Below are positions 44,761-57,506 of a DNA stretch of 64,000 nt, piece by piece; within the stretch, counting starts at the first letter, position 1, and each line of letters starts with the position of its first letter. The notes beneath the pieces were generated by a model that worked only from the letters and a program-made list of their open reading frames with translations, was not told where the DNA came from and searched no databases. The stretch covers positions 32,261,020 to 32,325,019 of the forward strand of contig NC_080546.1 of assembly GCF_028640845.1 (NCBI RefSeq), read 5' to 3'. Made by a program: the position numbers and the translations under genes. The DNA comes from Ahaetulla prasina (taxonomy: Eukaryota > Chordata > Lepidosauria > Squamata > Colubridae).

Positions 44761-45925
44761 TTTTGTTTTATTTATAGTCTGTTTCTTTTAAAGAAATCAG
44801 ATTTCAATTTGTTAATTTTAGATATGTAACAACCTGACAGGATGGAGGAAAAACCTTTAAAGGGATTGTGTCTATGATTTGATTCACTTAGAAATTTTAT
44901 TTTCTTATAAATTAAGTGCAATAAAATGTGTTTTTTTCATGTTAAAAAGTCTTCCTACTAATGATTTAATACTGCAATATTTCCAAGTTTGGATGGAATG
45001 GAACATTACAAAAGCATTTATATCTACTTGTGTGATAGGATAAACATACACATTTTGAATTGACTTTTCAGATTTCCAGCAAAATCCTCATTTCCTTGGT
45101 TGTTAGAATCAACTGAAAATCATTTTTGATTCCATGTTTTGAAGGAATTGGAGCAACAGTTGGATTTTATAAATGTAAACAGCCTAAGTTAAGTAAAAGT
45201 AAATAAGGTATTGAATATTTTCCTACATGATCTACAGAGCAATAAGGACTGGCCTTTCTGACATAATTACCTAAAGCAATTAGAACAAAAAAAGTTAATC
45301 AAAAGCACCAAAAATACATCTGTAAACTAGAAAAGTAGGGTATTGACAGGTCAAATACGGTTCAGTATTAGTCATTTTTAAAGTGATGGTACCAAAAAAA
45401 AGGTTAATTTCATGATAATTGGTAATTGAATTGGTAATGAATAAGAAAGAAATCTTGGAAGCACAACTGGTAGCTTAATGAAAACAAAGTAATACACAGC
45501 TTCTATGCAAAGAACAAATGTTTTGGAGGTAAGTAGAAGTGGAAATAAAACAAATTATTGTTTTTCATTACAAATTTAACCAGATCTAGAATAGTTATTT
45601 TTAAAACATTGAGATATTGTAGAGAAAATTGCAAAAAGGCACAATAATCAATAGACCGGTGTTGCTCCATTATGATGATACTTGGAACATGGGGGCTTTT
45701 TGGATTGGAAAAGGGACAGCAAGCAAAGGGACAGGAAATTTCATATGATTAGAAAATTGGTACGTAGAATCTTTTTCCCTTGATAAGCAGAATAAAACTG
45801 GATCACTAACTCAAGCTGCATTCTGGACGATTCCAGATGGATGAGAACAACTTCTGTGAATCATGAGTTTTAATAATAGCTACCAAAAGGAAGTTGCAAT
45901 TCATAGAGAATAACCCTATTAATGG
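44761..45925. repeat. Tandem duplication, copy 2 (1.16 kb)
   Basis: Direct head-to-tail repeat of 43597-44760 at an offset of 1164, becoming 1165 after the one-base insertion. The copies are over 99.8% identical by eye. This means a very recent event, ongoing homogenisation, or an assembly artefact from two haplotypes. Confidence 0.93.
44916..44925 (+). terminator. Duplicated copy of the FBXW7 poly(A) signal and miR-25/92 site
   Basis: The same GTGCAATAAA with the same T-rich downstream sequence, 1164 nt after the first, carried by the second copy of the tandem duplication. Read-through of the first site would extend the 3'UTR by about 1.16 kb to here. Confidence 0.6.
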
Positions 45926-46627
45926 TTTTTGTTTATTACATGTAAGTTGATATACTTCTGATATACTTCTTATTGCCTTAAGACTCAACAAATGAACAGC
46001 AAAATACACTTCACAGAATCTCTGTCCTAAAAGCTGCCCTATCACCAAATAGGGAAAATGTCCTGCAAATTTAATAATCAGCCAGGAAATAATGGGACAT
46101 TCCTCGCTATAGAAAGCTATTTGGAGTCTATGGGGAGCCACCAAGAAGGTCTGTTGGCAGATTCCTATCCTCATTTCATAATGGGTTACATCTTTCAGTA
46201 TTCCTTTTTTAATACTTGAGATGGTCAGCCCATCTTTCAGAAGAATGAACTTCACATATTTCTTTTAGTTACTAGTTATTAGAAAATTATAATCAGGAAA
46301 TGCTAAAATCTAATTCAGAAATTTGCATCAATAATATTCAGTTTAATGAAAAATAAGGAGAAGTTAAAGAGCATAAAGTAAATAGAAATATGATGAATAA
46401 AGAGTTTCATAAGCTTGCAATTTTTTTTCACTTGGGGAAAATCATCATACAATATCTAGGAAGTATAACAGGTTCTACCGGTACCAAAAGAAGCTAATTT
46501 GGAATTCTTGGAGATAGGAGGAAATGTCTACAGTCTTGAGGCAAATAACTGGAATGTTGCACTAAATCAAAGTGGTAATTAAAACACTGCAATATAATAT
46601 TGAAAATTCTTTCAACCCTCCCTATAT

Positions 46628-46652
46628 GCACACACACACACACACACACACA
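46628..46652. repeat. (CA)n microsatellite
   Basis: About 12 dinucleotide units. Confidence 0.95.
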
Positions 46653-49600
46653 TAAGTAAATTAATTGGAATAAATAGCAAGGGTAATTACACCATAATTG
46701 TGATATTCATGTACATGCCTACAAATAGTATATGTGGACTCAAATAATTAGAAATAATGTCTGTCTATAGACACTAGGAAAAATTATTTCACCACATTAT
46801 GATCTTTGTCATATGAGCATAAAGGTAAAGAATAGTATTTTATTTTGTTCTATTAGCAGTCTTCTTCCTTCAAATTTTGTCATGGAAAATAAATTTGAAA
46901 TTGAATAAACAAAAAGGGTAAAAACAAAGCAAAGATCCTAAGTCACTAATGTTAACCATTTTTTTAATATATACATTCAAATACAAATTTTTGTAGAATT
47001 ATTTAAGATACAGAACTGGGTTACATGCAGAAATTGAATGAATCTCAAGAATGGGAAAATGCATGTTATAATACAGTCATTTCACTGTGATTCCTACCTT
47101 CCTGATAATATAAAATTATGCAGAATGCTCACTTTAGCCTAATGCAATTAGATACTTTATATATGCCTCCTTATAACAGTTACCAAATTATAATTTTATG
47201 CTTTCCAAATTCCCAATAAACAGTTTATTCTCAATAAACTGAATTTGAACCTGAAAAAGCAAGAAATGTTCAATAACATTTTATAAAAATAAATTACGCT
47301 TCTTAGCAGGCACTGATACCAATATTCCCAAAAATCAAATATAAACACTAATTTATTTGGTTTAGATGAATAAATATATACACAAGCTATCCTGTACTGC
47401 AAACTGCTACACTAAAAATTCTAAGGTAGATTTAATTTGGGAAAACCTTAAATTTTATTCATTGTACTGCCTTTCTGACTAAGCATGTAGGTAAAATTGT
47501 ATTTCAATGCTATCTTCATTTTTCAAAGTTGCTTCAATTTTATTCCCAACAAACTTCTGTTTCGGCCAGAAATACAATATGCTTTTTAAAATACTTGAAT
47601 ATGGATGTCTGCCTTTAACCTGACATTATGTCATTTGTTGGTTTGAAATTTCAGGAAGCACATAATATATATGGAATAAACTGACAGTTTGAAAGCTGCA
47701 TAACAGCTGAAGTAAAACAGTAACTCCTTGATATGTCTATAAACAGTTGTTATCTTTCTGATATTCATTTCAGTTGGGTGAAATTCAGATTTTATATTTA
47801 ATAATTGAAAGGTTTGAACGGATTGGTATAATTTGAAGGTTTGTGGCTTCATGATTCTTATCTTTGCACACATTTTTTACACACTTTTGCAGGGGTTTTT
47901 GAAGGTATATGTTGCTAATTTAAAACTGCTGTTTAATGGACTGCTAACTGATATATAAGTTAATGGTTTATGAGATTATTTTGCTTTGACAAAGTCAATT
48001 TTGCTATTTAAAATGAGATCAAGCATATAAAAATGCCTCTCCTTATGTCAGTCGCATGCAATATTTGGAAACCTTTTATTTCCACAATTCATTCAAAGCA
48101 TGAAAAATCACAACAGTAACTAAAGTAATAATTCAATGAAAATTAAGTTTGCAGAAAATATATTTAAGATTTTGAATTTTGAAATACATTACTTCCACCT
48201 TTGAGAGAAAGGGCCTTATAATTATCAGTTAAAATAGTTTGGGTAATAGACAAAAGGTTAATTACTTTTCAACTATCCTTTAATTATTCTCTGCTGTCCA
48301 GAATTTTATTTTTTATTATTTATTTATTTGGTGACTTCTGGTCAGTGTTGAATCCTGGGAACTGCTTGCTCAAGTCCTTGCAACTCCTGCAACTAAACTG
48401 ATTCCAATTCTGTTCTTTGCAAATCTTTTAGAAGTTAACATTTTCTGCTTATCAGACTTCAAGTATATGACATGGTCAATCAATCTATAAGAGACCAACT
48501 AATAAGCACAAATCACCGCTCTTATTTAATGCAAAATACAAATAGTCTTGATTGTTCACTTGTCACTGCATAGAATTAGTAGGTCACTGATCTTTGCCAG
48601 ACACAATCCCTAAAGGCATATGTTGCTATAGTGGGACTATCTCCATTATTTTGGGCTATTATAATTGGCATATTGGGCTAAATCACTGAACCTCACCTTA
48701 GCAGTTACGTTTCCCCCTACAATTATATATGAAGATGCATTATTATTCACAGTAGGAAATATATCTCTCTAATCCACTTCATAAAAGTTTGATCTGAGAA
48801 TGCTGGCTTTATTGGAGCAGCTATGTTAATAAGTAATGAAACAAAAATGTGTATGTTCCAGTTGCACATATGAGCCTCGAATTAGCATAAAATTGTACCT
48901 AAGCAACTTCAGTTTGAAGATGCTAAAAATCAATGGTTTTATACCATTCCTAGATCTGCCCTTTTTTCTCAACAAGAGGCATTATTCAAATTTGAGCAGT
49001 AACTATTTACAATATATTCAACACTCCCTAAGTGCAAGATTCCTGCATAAATAAAACATCTAACTTGGATAAATATCAGTACTTGTAGCTAACCATCCAC
49101 CAATGTTCCATGAAGTGAATGAGCTACTACATCAATTTGAAAAAATTATTGACTTTTTTGCCATACAAAACAAGGTTTTGGAGGGGTATAAGATTAACAG
49201 TCAAACATCCAACATATAAATAAAATTGCATAAAAATAAAACAACCAAATTGCCCATTAAACCACAAAGATAAAAATTAATTCAAAAAGCAATAAAAATA
49301 GAGGGCATTATAAATGTTAGTATATTTCTAAATAATTCTCTCTGGAAGATGTCTGAATTTTGGATCAGGACAGAAATAATCTGTTTTGCATAGATGTTGG
49401 CATAAGTTTTCATCGATATTGCTATTTTGAAATTAGTAAAGTAATACAAAATTAAATATCTGGTGCACATAAAAATTACCACCCGTCAACGGCAAAAGGC
49501 AACTTTCTTTAGAACAGTTTATATTCTGCAATGGTACCTTTAAAATTATTTTAAAATATGCTATCTCAGGTCCTTAGGAATGTCAGCTCTATCTGGCTGA

Positions 49601-49777
49601 CTGTGTGACCAACCATAATCATTTATTAAATCTATATGCTACCTCATTCATAATGACCCTGGATGGCAAGAATAGTAAAGCTGTAAGCCAGCGAAGTGAA
49701 TATTTATGATTACCATTGAACTTTAGCTTCTAGTGTATTACTGATAAGAGGGTAGGAAAGTAGATAGGTAGGTAGAT

Positions 49778-49823
49778 GAAAGAAAAGGAAAAAGAAAGAG
49801 AAAGAAAAAGAAAGAAAGAAAGA
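49778..49823. repeat. (GAAA)n purine-rich repeat
   Basis: AAAGAAAGAGAAAGAAAAAG-type strand-asymmetric purine run. Confidence 0.9.
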
Positions 49824-50149
49824 TGGTTAAAATGTTGGAACAGGAGTAGGAAGATTCTACCATCTATGGAGGCTCATTGAATGGCTGAGTTGGCTCATTT
49901 CTTTCTTAGCTCAGGGAAAATAGGAATAGCTCTGCATGCACCAATATATTCTCAGTGAAAGGCAAGATGTAAGTAAAATAAAATCAAATAAATGATTTTA
50001 CTAATCAATTAACTAATAAAATAATTGATTTACTATAGTTTGCATCCTAATAGAGAGTCTTGAATTTCTTCATGGTAATACTTGTCGATGAAACCTCCAG
50101 TTTATAAGAAAGTGCTTCTAAAGATTGAGTCCTGCCAGTTATCACTTAG

Positions 50150-50350
50150 ATCAATTGGCCCCCAATCTTTTGGGCACCAGGGAATGGTTCTGTGGAGAGA
50201 GGTTTTTCTGTGGACTGGAGGGGGTGTGGTTTCATGTGCTGCCTGTATCCTGTGGATGAGGTTTCAATTGTTTGTGCGGCCTGGTTTCTGGCATGCTGTG
50301 GACTGGTGCCAGTCAACAGACTGGGACTTAGGGACTCTGACCTAGATCAT
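50150..50350. mobile_element. hAT-like element fragment
   Basis: GGCCCCCAATCTTTTGGGCA and CCAGGGAATGGTTCTGTGG resemble the start of a known amniote hAT family ('ctttttggcaccagggactgg'). The right edge is unclear. Confidence 0.5.
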
Positions 50351-50876
50351 TAATACTTCCCTTTTGAAGCATGTGTTTAAAAAACATTTTTTCTATCTAC
50401 TTAATTTTTAAAACTATTGGACATCCTGCAGCATTCCATACTAGTATTAAGTTACAAAGGTAGAAAAATTGCTGATGGTATAGTTTCAAGGCATCTTTGA
50501 TGATATTTGGGTTATTGTTTAAGTCTGAACTTACAATTGGATTGCTAGATAACAATGCTTATATATGGATACCCTTAGTTGTACATAGAATACAACACAC
50601 TTGGGAGGTTTGGTAAGGAAATCTGAAAATTAACTGCCTTCCAATAGTTAAAATAAAGAGTTATGATACACTTGATCTAGGCAGAAGAAATAGCCCTTCC
50701 TACTTGGGTTTTTCTAATACCTGTTCTGATTTGTCAGCTGAAGGATGGCTAGGTTAATATAACTAGGTTAAATGGAAGAGTTAAGAAGTGTACAATAGGG
50801 AGGACGCATTACAAATAAATAATGCAATCTTTCATATTGATATTATACAAAGTTTGCTTTTTGTTTATCTCTCCAG

Positions 50877-51024
50877 GCTCAAGGTTGGCTCAGCCTTCCG
50901 TCCTTCCCAGGTCGATAAAATGAGGACCCAGATTGTTGGGGCCAATATGCTGTTTCTGTAAACCACTTAGAGAGGGCTGTAAAGACCTGTGAAGCGGTAT
51001 ATAAGTCTAAGTGCTATTACATTA
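50877..51024 (+). mobile_element. Squamate SINE 3' half
   Basis: GGTTGGCTCAGCCTTCCGTC, ATAAAATGAGGACCCAGATT and AAGCGGTATATAAGTCTAAG are diagnostic blocks of the 3' part of a common squamate tRNA SINE. Confidence 0.85.
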
Positions 51025-51034
51025 ATGTTTAGTC

Positions 51035-51464
51035 CAGTGATGGCTAACCTTTTTGCCATCACATGCCAAAAGCGGGGGAGTGCATGCCCACACACATAAT
51101 TCAATGACTCCCCATGCCCCTCCCTCCCACGCATGCATGTGACTCCCCCGCACTCCACCCGCTTTTGGCATGCGATGGCAAAAATGTTACCGATGTGCCT
51201 GGTATGCCTGTTTTTCGCCCTCCCCAGGCTCCAGAGGCTTTCTTGGAGCCTGAGACGGCGAAAATGGCCTCCCCCACCCTCCAGAGGCCATCCGGAGGCT
51301 GGAAAAAGCCCGTTTCCCAACTTCCAGTGGGCCCGGAAGACCCAAAAATCAGCTGGCTGGCATGCACATGCACGCTGGAGCTGAGCTAGGGCAACGCTCA
51401 CGTGTCCACAGATATGGCTCCCCGTGCCACCTGTGGCACACATGCCATAGGTTCGCTGTCATGG
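51035..51464 (-). mobile_element. hAT-type non-autonomous element with perfect 8-bp TSD
   Basis: Ends CAGTGATGGCTAACCTTTTT and AGGTTCGCTGTCATG are inverted. The flanking octamer GTTTAGTC occurs exactly on both sides (51027-51034 and 51465-51472). The interior is GC-rich and non-coding; the ORFs over it are incidental. Confidence 0.92.
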
Positions 51465-52091
51465 GTTTAGTCAGTAAATCCCTTGCAACTGTTTGCAAAT
51501 ATGAAAGCAAAAGCAAGAGAATTGTGAAACTTAAAATGAGTATTATTTTCAATGCAACTTAAAAAGCTGATAATTTTTTGAGGCAAGTCTGCCAGGAATG
51601 AAAGCTTTTTTCCTTCCTTCTAGATATGTTGTCGTGAAGATACCAGGCAAGACGTATGGTAAGGATATTACAAAAATAAAAGTACTTTGCAAGGAAAATT
51701 AATTTCCTTTTCAAACACTGGATGTCTAGAAGAAAAACCTCTGAGACTGATCTCTCATCAATCAAGCAAGAAATAGGGCCTATTCAAATAAACATCCTCT
51801 TCATAGCCTATCTATTCAGAGCTTCAGAACCAACATTTTCAATTGGATTTGAAAGCTAAATGTCAACTCGCAAAGCATCCCTGACCTGCTTTCGAGTTTA
51901 ATTAATACATTAGCAATTAATACATTCCAGTCAGGTGGAATCATCCATTCAAAATCACTATGTCCTTTTCTCACTGCTATGCATTAACTGGAGATTCGGA
52001 TATATCTTCACATATAGCTCTGCATATAACATACTGTGGTAATCCAGGTTTATTTCATAAGGGGAAGCTAAAATATAAGTATTGCTTAGAA

Positions 52092-52226
52092 TAGGAGTGT
52101 CAAGCTCGTGTCGTCACGGCGTTGTAACGTCATGTATTGTGACTTTTCTCCCCTTCGCTAAAACGGGCGTGAGTGTGGCCAGCCTGTGATGCATCTGGCC
52201 TGTGGGCTGCGTGTTTGACAGCCCTA
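52092..52226. mobile_element. 135-bp hAT-type MITE with perfect 8-bp TSD
   Basis: Ends TAGGAGTGTCAAGCTCGTG and TGTTTGACAGCCCTA. The octamer GCTTAGAA is duplicated exactly at 52084-52091 and 52227-52234. Confidence 0.9.
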
Positions 52227-52254
52227 GCTTAGAAGAAAAATGAAAGAAGGTTGG

Positions 52255-52345
52255 AGTTATGGAGCAGCTTTGCTGGCTGAAGAATTCTGGGAGTTGAAGT
52301 CCACTAGTCTTAAACTTGCCAAAGTTGGAAACCCCTGTTATAGAG
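52255..52345. mobile_element. Short squamate interspersed repeat fragment
   Basis: GCTGAAGAATTCTGGGAGTT GAAGTCCAC followed by GTTGGAAACCCCTG is a familiar amniote repeat, a hAT-like end. It is too short to classify firmly. Confidence 0.5.
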
Positions 52346-53954
52346 GAAAGAAGTTGAAAAACTGTGGTTCGTAATCTATTCTAAGACATGGGAAAACATC
52401 AATTGTGTATTGTTTGGTTTCATAATCCAAACTATAGAAAGCAGATCAAGGGTTTAAATACACTATCCAGAGCCAGTTGCTCAAGTTTGAAAGAATTAGG
52501 CACTGTGCAAGTTATTAATTACAAGTTTTCTTTGCAACTAACAAATATAACTAAAACAGTTTCTACAATTTCTAGGATTACTGACATCCAGCACAGCTGG
52601 GATGGAACAAGTTGTCAGTGTGTATTAAAAATAATGTTTAAAAACCTGCCCAACATAATCTGCTCATGCTGAGTTTGTGAATGTCTAATACACCATGGCA
52701 GTTTATGGGGCTTCATTTTACGATATTTCTTAACTATACTGTCAATGCATTTGCAATTCTCAGGAGTTTTTAAGGAACATTTGAAAACCAAGAATCCGTT
52801 TTTATTACATTAAAACTGTATAATGGAATTCAAAAGACATTAACATTTAGAACATACAACCTGTCAAAAGATCAAATTATACACAAGAAACAATTAAAAA
52901 GAAACAAATGTTATTTTAACTTTTATCTTTGTGACACTTTTAATTCCATTTTAAGAACTTTTAAGAACTTTTTATACTCCTTTCAATGTGTAATCATTTT
53001 ACTTTACGTATATTTGGCTCAAGTACTTCCTTTTTTTTTTACTTTTAACATTGTGGTTGTTTAAAAAGGCAAAACTTTCAAAGGATTTACTTAGCATTTT
53101 TGGTCTGTTTCTCATTACTATGACCTCTATATTAGCAGAGGCCAATTTTGTACGAATAAATTAACAGAAAAATAGTAAATGCTAATTTATTCTTGTGGTA
53201 GAAACAGGTGTGGTACTAAATCTGGCTTGCTGTTTCTGCTTCATTATAAAAAGACAGATTTATGTTTAGCAATTGGAGAGTTGATTAAAATGGCATTTGA
53301 TGCAGAATCACGATCCAGTAAGCATAGCACTTTCCTCGAGTCTTTTCTCTTTGTATCCCTAATGTTCAAACTCTAAAGATCTACCTCAAGTTACTACATA
53401 TATTAATCTGGTTGTATGGCAAAACATATTCCTTTTTTACATGGAGATTTATTATTTCTTCCTTTTCATAAAAGCTCAAAATAAAACTAATTGAAGTATC
53501 TGACTGATTTGCAGAACTGCTCACTTACACAATACACGACAACCAGTGATGCATGGAGGGAATTCCTTTCGTCTTTTCTGCCTTATTATATTTGGTTCTC
53601 TATTTAGTACCCAAGTCCCTTTATTTATGCCCACCCATTCAAGATGTATTTTCTGCCTCAGTGACACATCCTCATTTAATGAGTTTTGGTGCCAGCAGCA
53701 ATAACAATTAGGCCTTTGCACTATGCTTCCTAGCTTTGTCACTAAAAAAGGAATACTCAAATTTAGCCAAATAAAATAAAATACAGGTCCCCATATAGTT
53801 CTGACATATTCATAAAAGAAAGGTTTTAATTAGAATTTGGTATAGGCACTATCATTATGTATTAATATGACTAGGAATGCTTCTTGTGACTCCTTTTTAC
53901 TAATAATTAATTTCATGTGATTTTCCTATTTCATGAACTTATAGTATTACTAGA
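52346..53954. other. Intergenic, nothing recognised
   Basis: AT-rich, with no ORF of interest and no repeat family that I can name. Confidence 0.6.
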
Positions 53955-54716
53955 CCGGGGTCACCAATCTTTCAGACTTCAGGGACCACTAAATTCATAA
54001 TTTTAAATCCCGCAGGCCACTAATACGATCTGCCTAATCTGCTGGCTGGGTGGACGTGGGTAGGTGATCATGTGACGGGGGGGGCGTGGCCAACTCAATG
54101 TCACTCACTTCAAGCGGCACCTCGCCAGCCTCTACTCACCCCTTTCCTCCCAGCCACTCCTCGCTTGCCTGCCCAGGCTCCTTAGGGCCCAAACAGGAAG
54201 CAGTTATTGAAGCTAAGCAGCCACCATGAGAAAGAGTTGGCAAAACAACTCAGTTCAAATTGGATCAGAAGGAGACGCAGTAGAAACACCACACTGAGAA
54301 CTACGAGCATAGGCTTTCCAAGCAGAGGGAAGCCCTGCAGGAGTGCAAGGCCAGGTACCAGCATCTGGAGGCTCAGCGGGCTGAGATGGTCAGCCAGTTC
54401 CAGGCCATGATGCAATCCCACTGGAACAAGGCCTTCCAGCTCTTTGCCACCAGCGGCACATCCCTCCAGCCTTTGCCCAAAGCCCTGCACCAGGAGGCTG
54501 AAGCAGACCCCAAGTAGGAATTTCTGTCCCCCTCCGACCCACACAAAAAGACCCCAAAGGGGGAGACTCGCTGCAGCAACACAAACGTTCATTGCACATA
54601 TCTGTCCCAGGGGCCGTAGTTAATGCAATTTAATAAATGCAAATAATTTTTCTATGGACCACAAACATTTTCTCGTGGACCAACAGTGGTTCACGGACTA
54701 CCGTTGGTGACTGCTG
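53955..54716. mobile_element. hAT-like element carrying a coiled-coil gene fragment
   Basis: Left end CCGGGGTCACCAATCTTTC and right end ACCGTTGGTGACTGCTG are inverted repeats, flanked by partly matching octamers (6 of 8). Between them lie a GC-rich stretch and, at about 54183-54516, a degraded coding segment on the plus strand. No transposase is present. Confidence 0.7.
54207..54516 (+). pseudogene. Captured C-terminal coiled-coil protein fragment, frameshifted
   Basis: One frame gives HEKELAKQLSSNW from about 54228. After a shift, another runs from 54284 with NYEHRLSKQREALQECKARY, HLEAQRAEMVSQFQAMMQSH and a polar end LHQEAEADPK followed by TAG at 54514-54516. Heptad-like Leu/Glu/Gln/Lys content indicates a coiled coil, and the natural-looking stop suggests the end of a real gene. 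At least one frameshift and a TAG at 54281-54283 break it. I do not recognise the parent gene. Confidence 0.55.
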
Positions 54717-55319
54717 TTCTAGAATATAACTTCTAAATATGACTGCTGGTCATATTGACAGCAGAGGAGAAAAACTTGGTAAAGAAAATATGGCAAAAGG
54801 AAGTTGGAAAATATATCTCTTCTTTCTCCTATTTTCCTACACCAGCATAATTTACAGTGATTAACATGTATAGAATGCATGGTAAGATTACAATTAAAGA
54901 GACCGAGTAATAAAAATTCACTAGTGATTTTGAATGAGGCACAGAAGGAATACTTTTTGAATCTGAATCAGAAAAAAAAAACTGATGGGATAGCAAATAT
55001 CAAGATGATATTTCAGTTACTATCATATATAAAAAATATTGTACTATCACTAATGTAGACGATTGTGCAATGATGAAAGCAGGAATAGCTGGAGTTTTTG
55101 GGCTGAACATGAAGACACTTTCTAATCTAGTTTTATAAAAGTGGAAAAGTTGATATCTGAAATAACATTCACATCATGTTTCATAAAGGTTGGCCTGTTG
55201 AAACTGCTATGCCAAAGAACAAAAGGTGGCAAACATAATTTGTTTCTAATTATATCCATGTGCTAAAGCATGATGCAGTTGAAATATGAGAGTTCACCAG
55301 ATACAAACACATTGGCAGA

Positions 55320-57180
55320 ATATTTATTTATTTTTTATTTATTTATTTTGTCACAACAATATATGTAACTATCATACAGAAAGGTTATATAGTATATAAA
55401 GGTATAGAAGAAAAGAAAAACAATAGGACAGGAACGGTAGGCACGTTTGTGCGCTTATGCACGCCCCTTATGGTCCTCTTAGGAATGGGGTGAGGTCAAT
55501 AGTAGAAAGTTTTTGGTTAAAGCTTTTAGGATTATGAGAAGAGACCACAGAGTCAGGTAAAGTATTCCAAGCACTGATGATTCTGTTACAGAAGTCATAT
55601 TTTCTGCAATCTAGATTAAAGCGGTTGACATTAAGTTTAAATCTATTGGTTGCTCTTGTATTATTGCAATTAAAGCTGAAGTAGTCTTTGACAGGAAGGA
55701 CATTACAATAGATGATTCTATGAGTTAAACTTAGGTCTTGTCGAAGGCGACGGAGTTCCAAGTTTTCTAAGCCCAGGATTTCAAGTCTAGTGGGATAAGG
55801 TATTTTGTTGTTTACAGAGGAATGGAGAACTCTTCTTGTAAAATATTTCTGGACACGTTCAATTGTATTGATGTCAGAGATATGGTGAGGGTTCCAAACA
55901 GGTGAGCTGTATTCTAGAATTGGTCTAGCAAATGTTTTATATGCTCTGGTTAGTAGTGTAGTGTTTTTGGAAAAGAAGCTACGCAAGATTAGGTTTACAA
56001 CTCTTAGAGCCTTTTTTGCTATGTATTTGCAGTGGGCTTTGGCACTTAGATCATTTGACATGAAAACTCCAAGGTCTTTAACAGGATGGGGGTCATCTGT
56101 AAGGTAATGTCCATCAAGCAAGTACTTAGTGTTTGGGTTCTTTTTTCCTATATGTAAGACTGAGCATTTGCTGGTTGAGATTTGGAGTTGCCAAGTTTTA
56201 GACCAAGCGGTTAGATGATCAAGGTCTTTTTGAATGATAGATGTATTATCAGTGGTGTTAAATAGTTTGACATCGTCAGCAAAGAGAACACAATTACTTG
56301 AGATATGGTCACAAAGATCATTAATGTATAGTATGAAGAGTGTTGGTCCAAGGGCGCTGCCTTGAGGAACGCCACTCTTGACAGGAACAGGATTTGATAG
56401 AGCATTGCCAATTTTGACCACTTGTTGTCTGTTAGACAGAAAAGCAGATATCCATTTGTGAAGGGGTCCTGAAATGCCGTAGGATTTTAGTTTTAGGAGA
56501 AGTTTATCGTGTACTACTGAGTCAAAAGCTTTGCAGAAGTCTATGTAGATTGCATCTATTGTTTTGCCTTGATCAAGATTTGTAGTCCATATGTTTTTAC
56601 AGTGGAGAAGTTGTAAGTTGCATGATAATTTTTTCCTGAAACCAAATTGTTTATTGGAGAGTAGGTTGTTTGCTTCTAAGTGTGAGGTAATGTATTGGTT
56701 GATGATTGATTCCATGACTTTGCAGGTGACGCAGCATAGAGAGATTGGTCTGTAATTTTCGACTAAGCTGGGGTCTCCTTTTTTGAAGATGGGGATGACT
56801 GTGGCCAGTGACCACAGTTTGGGAAGGGAACTGGTAGTGAAAGCTTTATCAAAGATTATGCTTAGGGGTTCTGCTTTATTAGTGGAAAGTTTTTTTAAGA
56901 AGTAGGCACATAGTCCATCGGGTCCAATAGATAGCGATGGTTTTATGTTATGAAGAGCTTTTCCAACATTTTCTTCTGTGAAGTCTATATGAGTTAAGTC
57001 ATCATGTTCATTGCTGGTACGTTTGTGGAATGTCGGATATGTGTCATCGCTGTTAACAAAATATATTTGTTTGGGGTATCCTTGGCAAGAAGCAGTCACT
57101 CTCGGCAGGAGGGGTGGAGTTGAAAGAATCATTAGGTTTAAAGTTTATAATGGGAAGAATATTAGTGACCTATTTACAAA
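55320..57180 (-). mobile_element. Non-LTR retrotransposon, 5'-truncated, with reverse transcriptase ORF
   Basis: A minus-strand frame of 554 codons (57132-55468) has no stop. It contains the RT landmarks in order: PIFKKGDPSLVENYRPISL, QFGFRKKLSCN, AIYIDFCKAFDSVVHDKLL, SGVPQGSALGPTLFILYIND and CVLFADDVKLF, where FADD is the catalytic motif. Then come KCSVLHIGKKN and a C-terminal domain ending FLRGP. The endonuclease and 5' part are missing. The type fits the CR1/Rex1/L2 group. The 3' tail has an AT-rich TTTA-type run at 55320-55345. The long open frame points to a recent insertion. Confidence 0.92.
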
Positions 57181-57506
57181 AAAATTGTAAATTAGCTACT
57201 GCATTGTAATGCAGTAAATTGCATTATTGAATGCACAGTTTATAGAATGCATGGTAAGAGATAGATCTGTTCGTACCCAGTTAATGGGATCATTTCTCTA
57301 ATAATTCAGATATAGTAACTACAAGTTCAGGATCTGTAAATGAAGCTGTTTTAAAATAATTGTTAATTAAATTAAATAAGATTATTAACAATAAAGTATA
57401 GAGAAAGTAGTTAAATATCTTGATGGAGCATTCATACTGACATATAAGAAAGCATACTGGTCACCTTTTTTCGAGTCACATTATATATACATCTAAATGA
57501 TGCATA

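Larger units (their letters stand above)
45926..50140. other. Downstream flank of FBXW7, no gene recognised
   Basis: AT-rich intergenic DNA. It holds a (CA)n at 46628-46652, a SINE fragment at about 48330-48440 and GAAA-type repeats at 49778-49823. A 149-codon minus-strand ORF (46255-45806) overlaps the duplication edge and has no recognisable domain. Confidence 0.6.

Noticed and set aside
45806..46255. 149-codon minus-strand ORF beyond the tandem duplication
   Set aside because: No recognisable domain, no splice or promoter context, and base composition matches the flank. Kept only as a note because of its length.
51114..51389. Overlapping ORFs of 80-158 codons around 51 kb
   Set aside because: They lie within a GC-rich hAT element with perfect target duplications. 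The frames are incidental.
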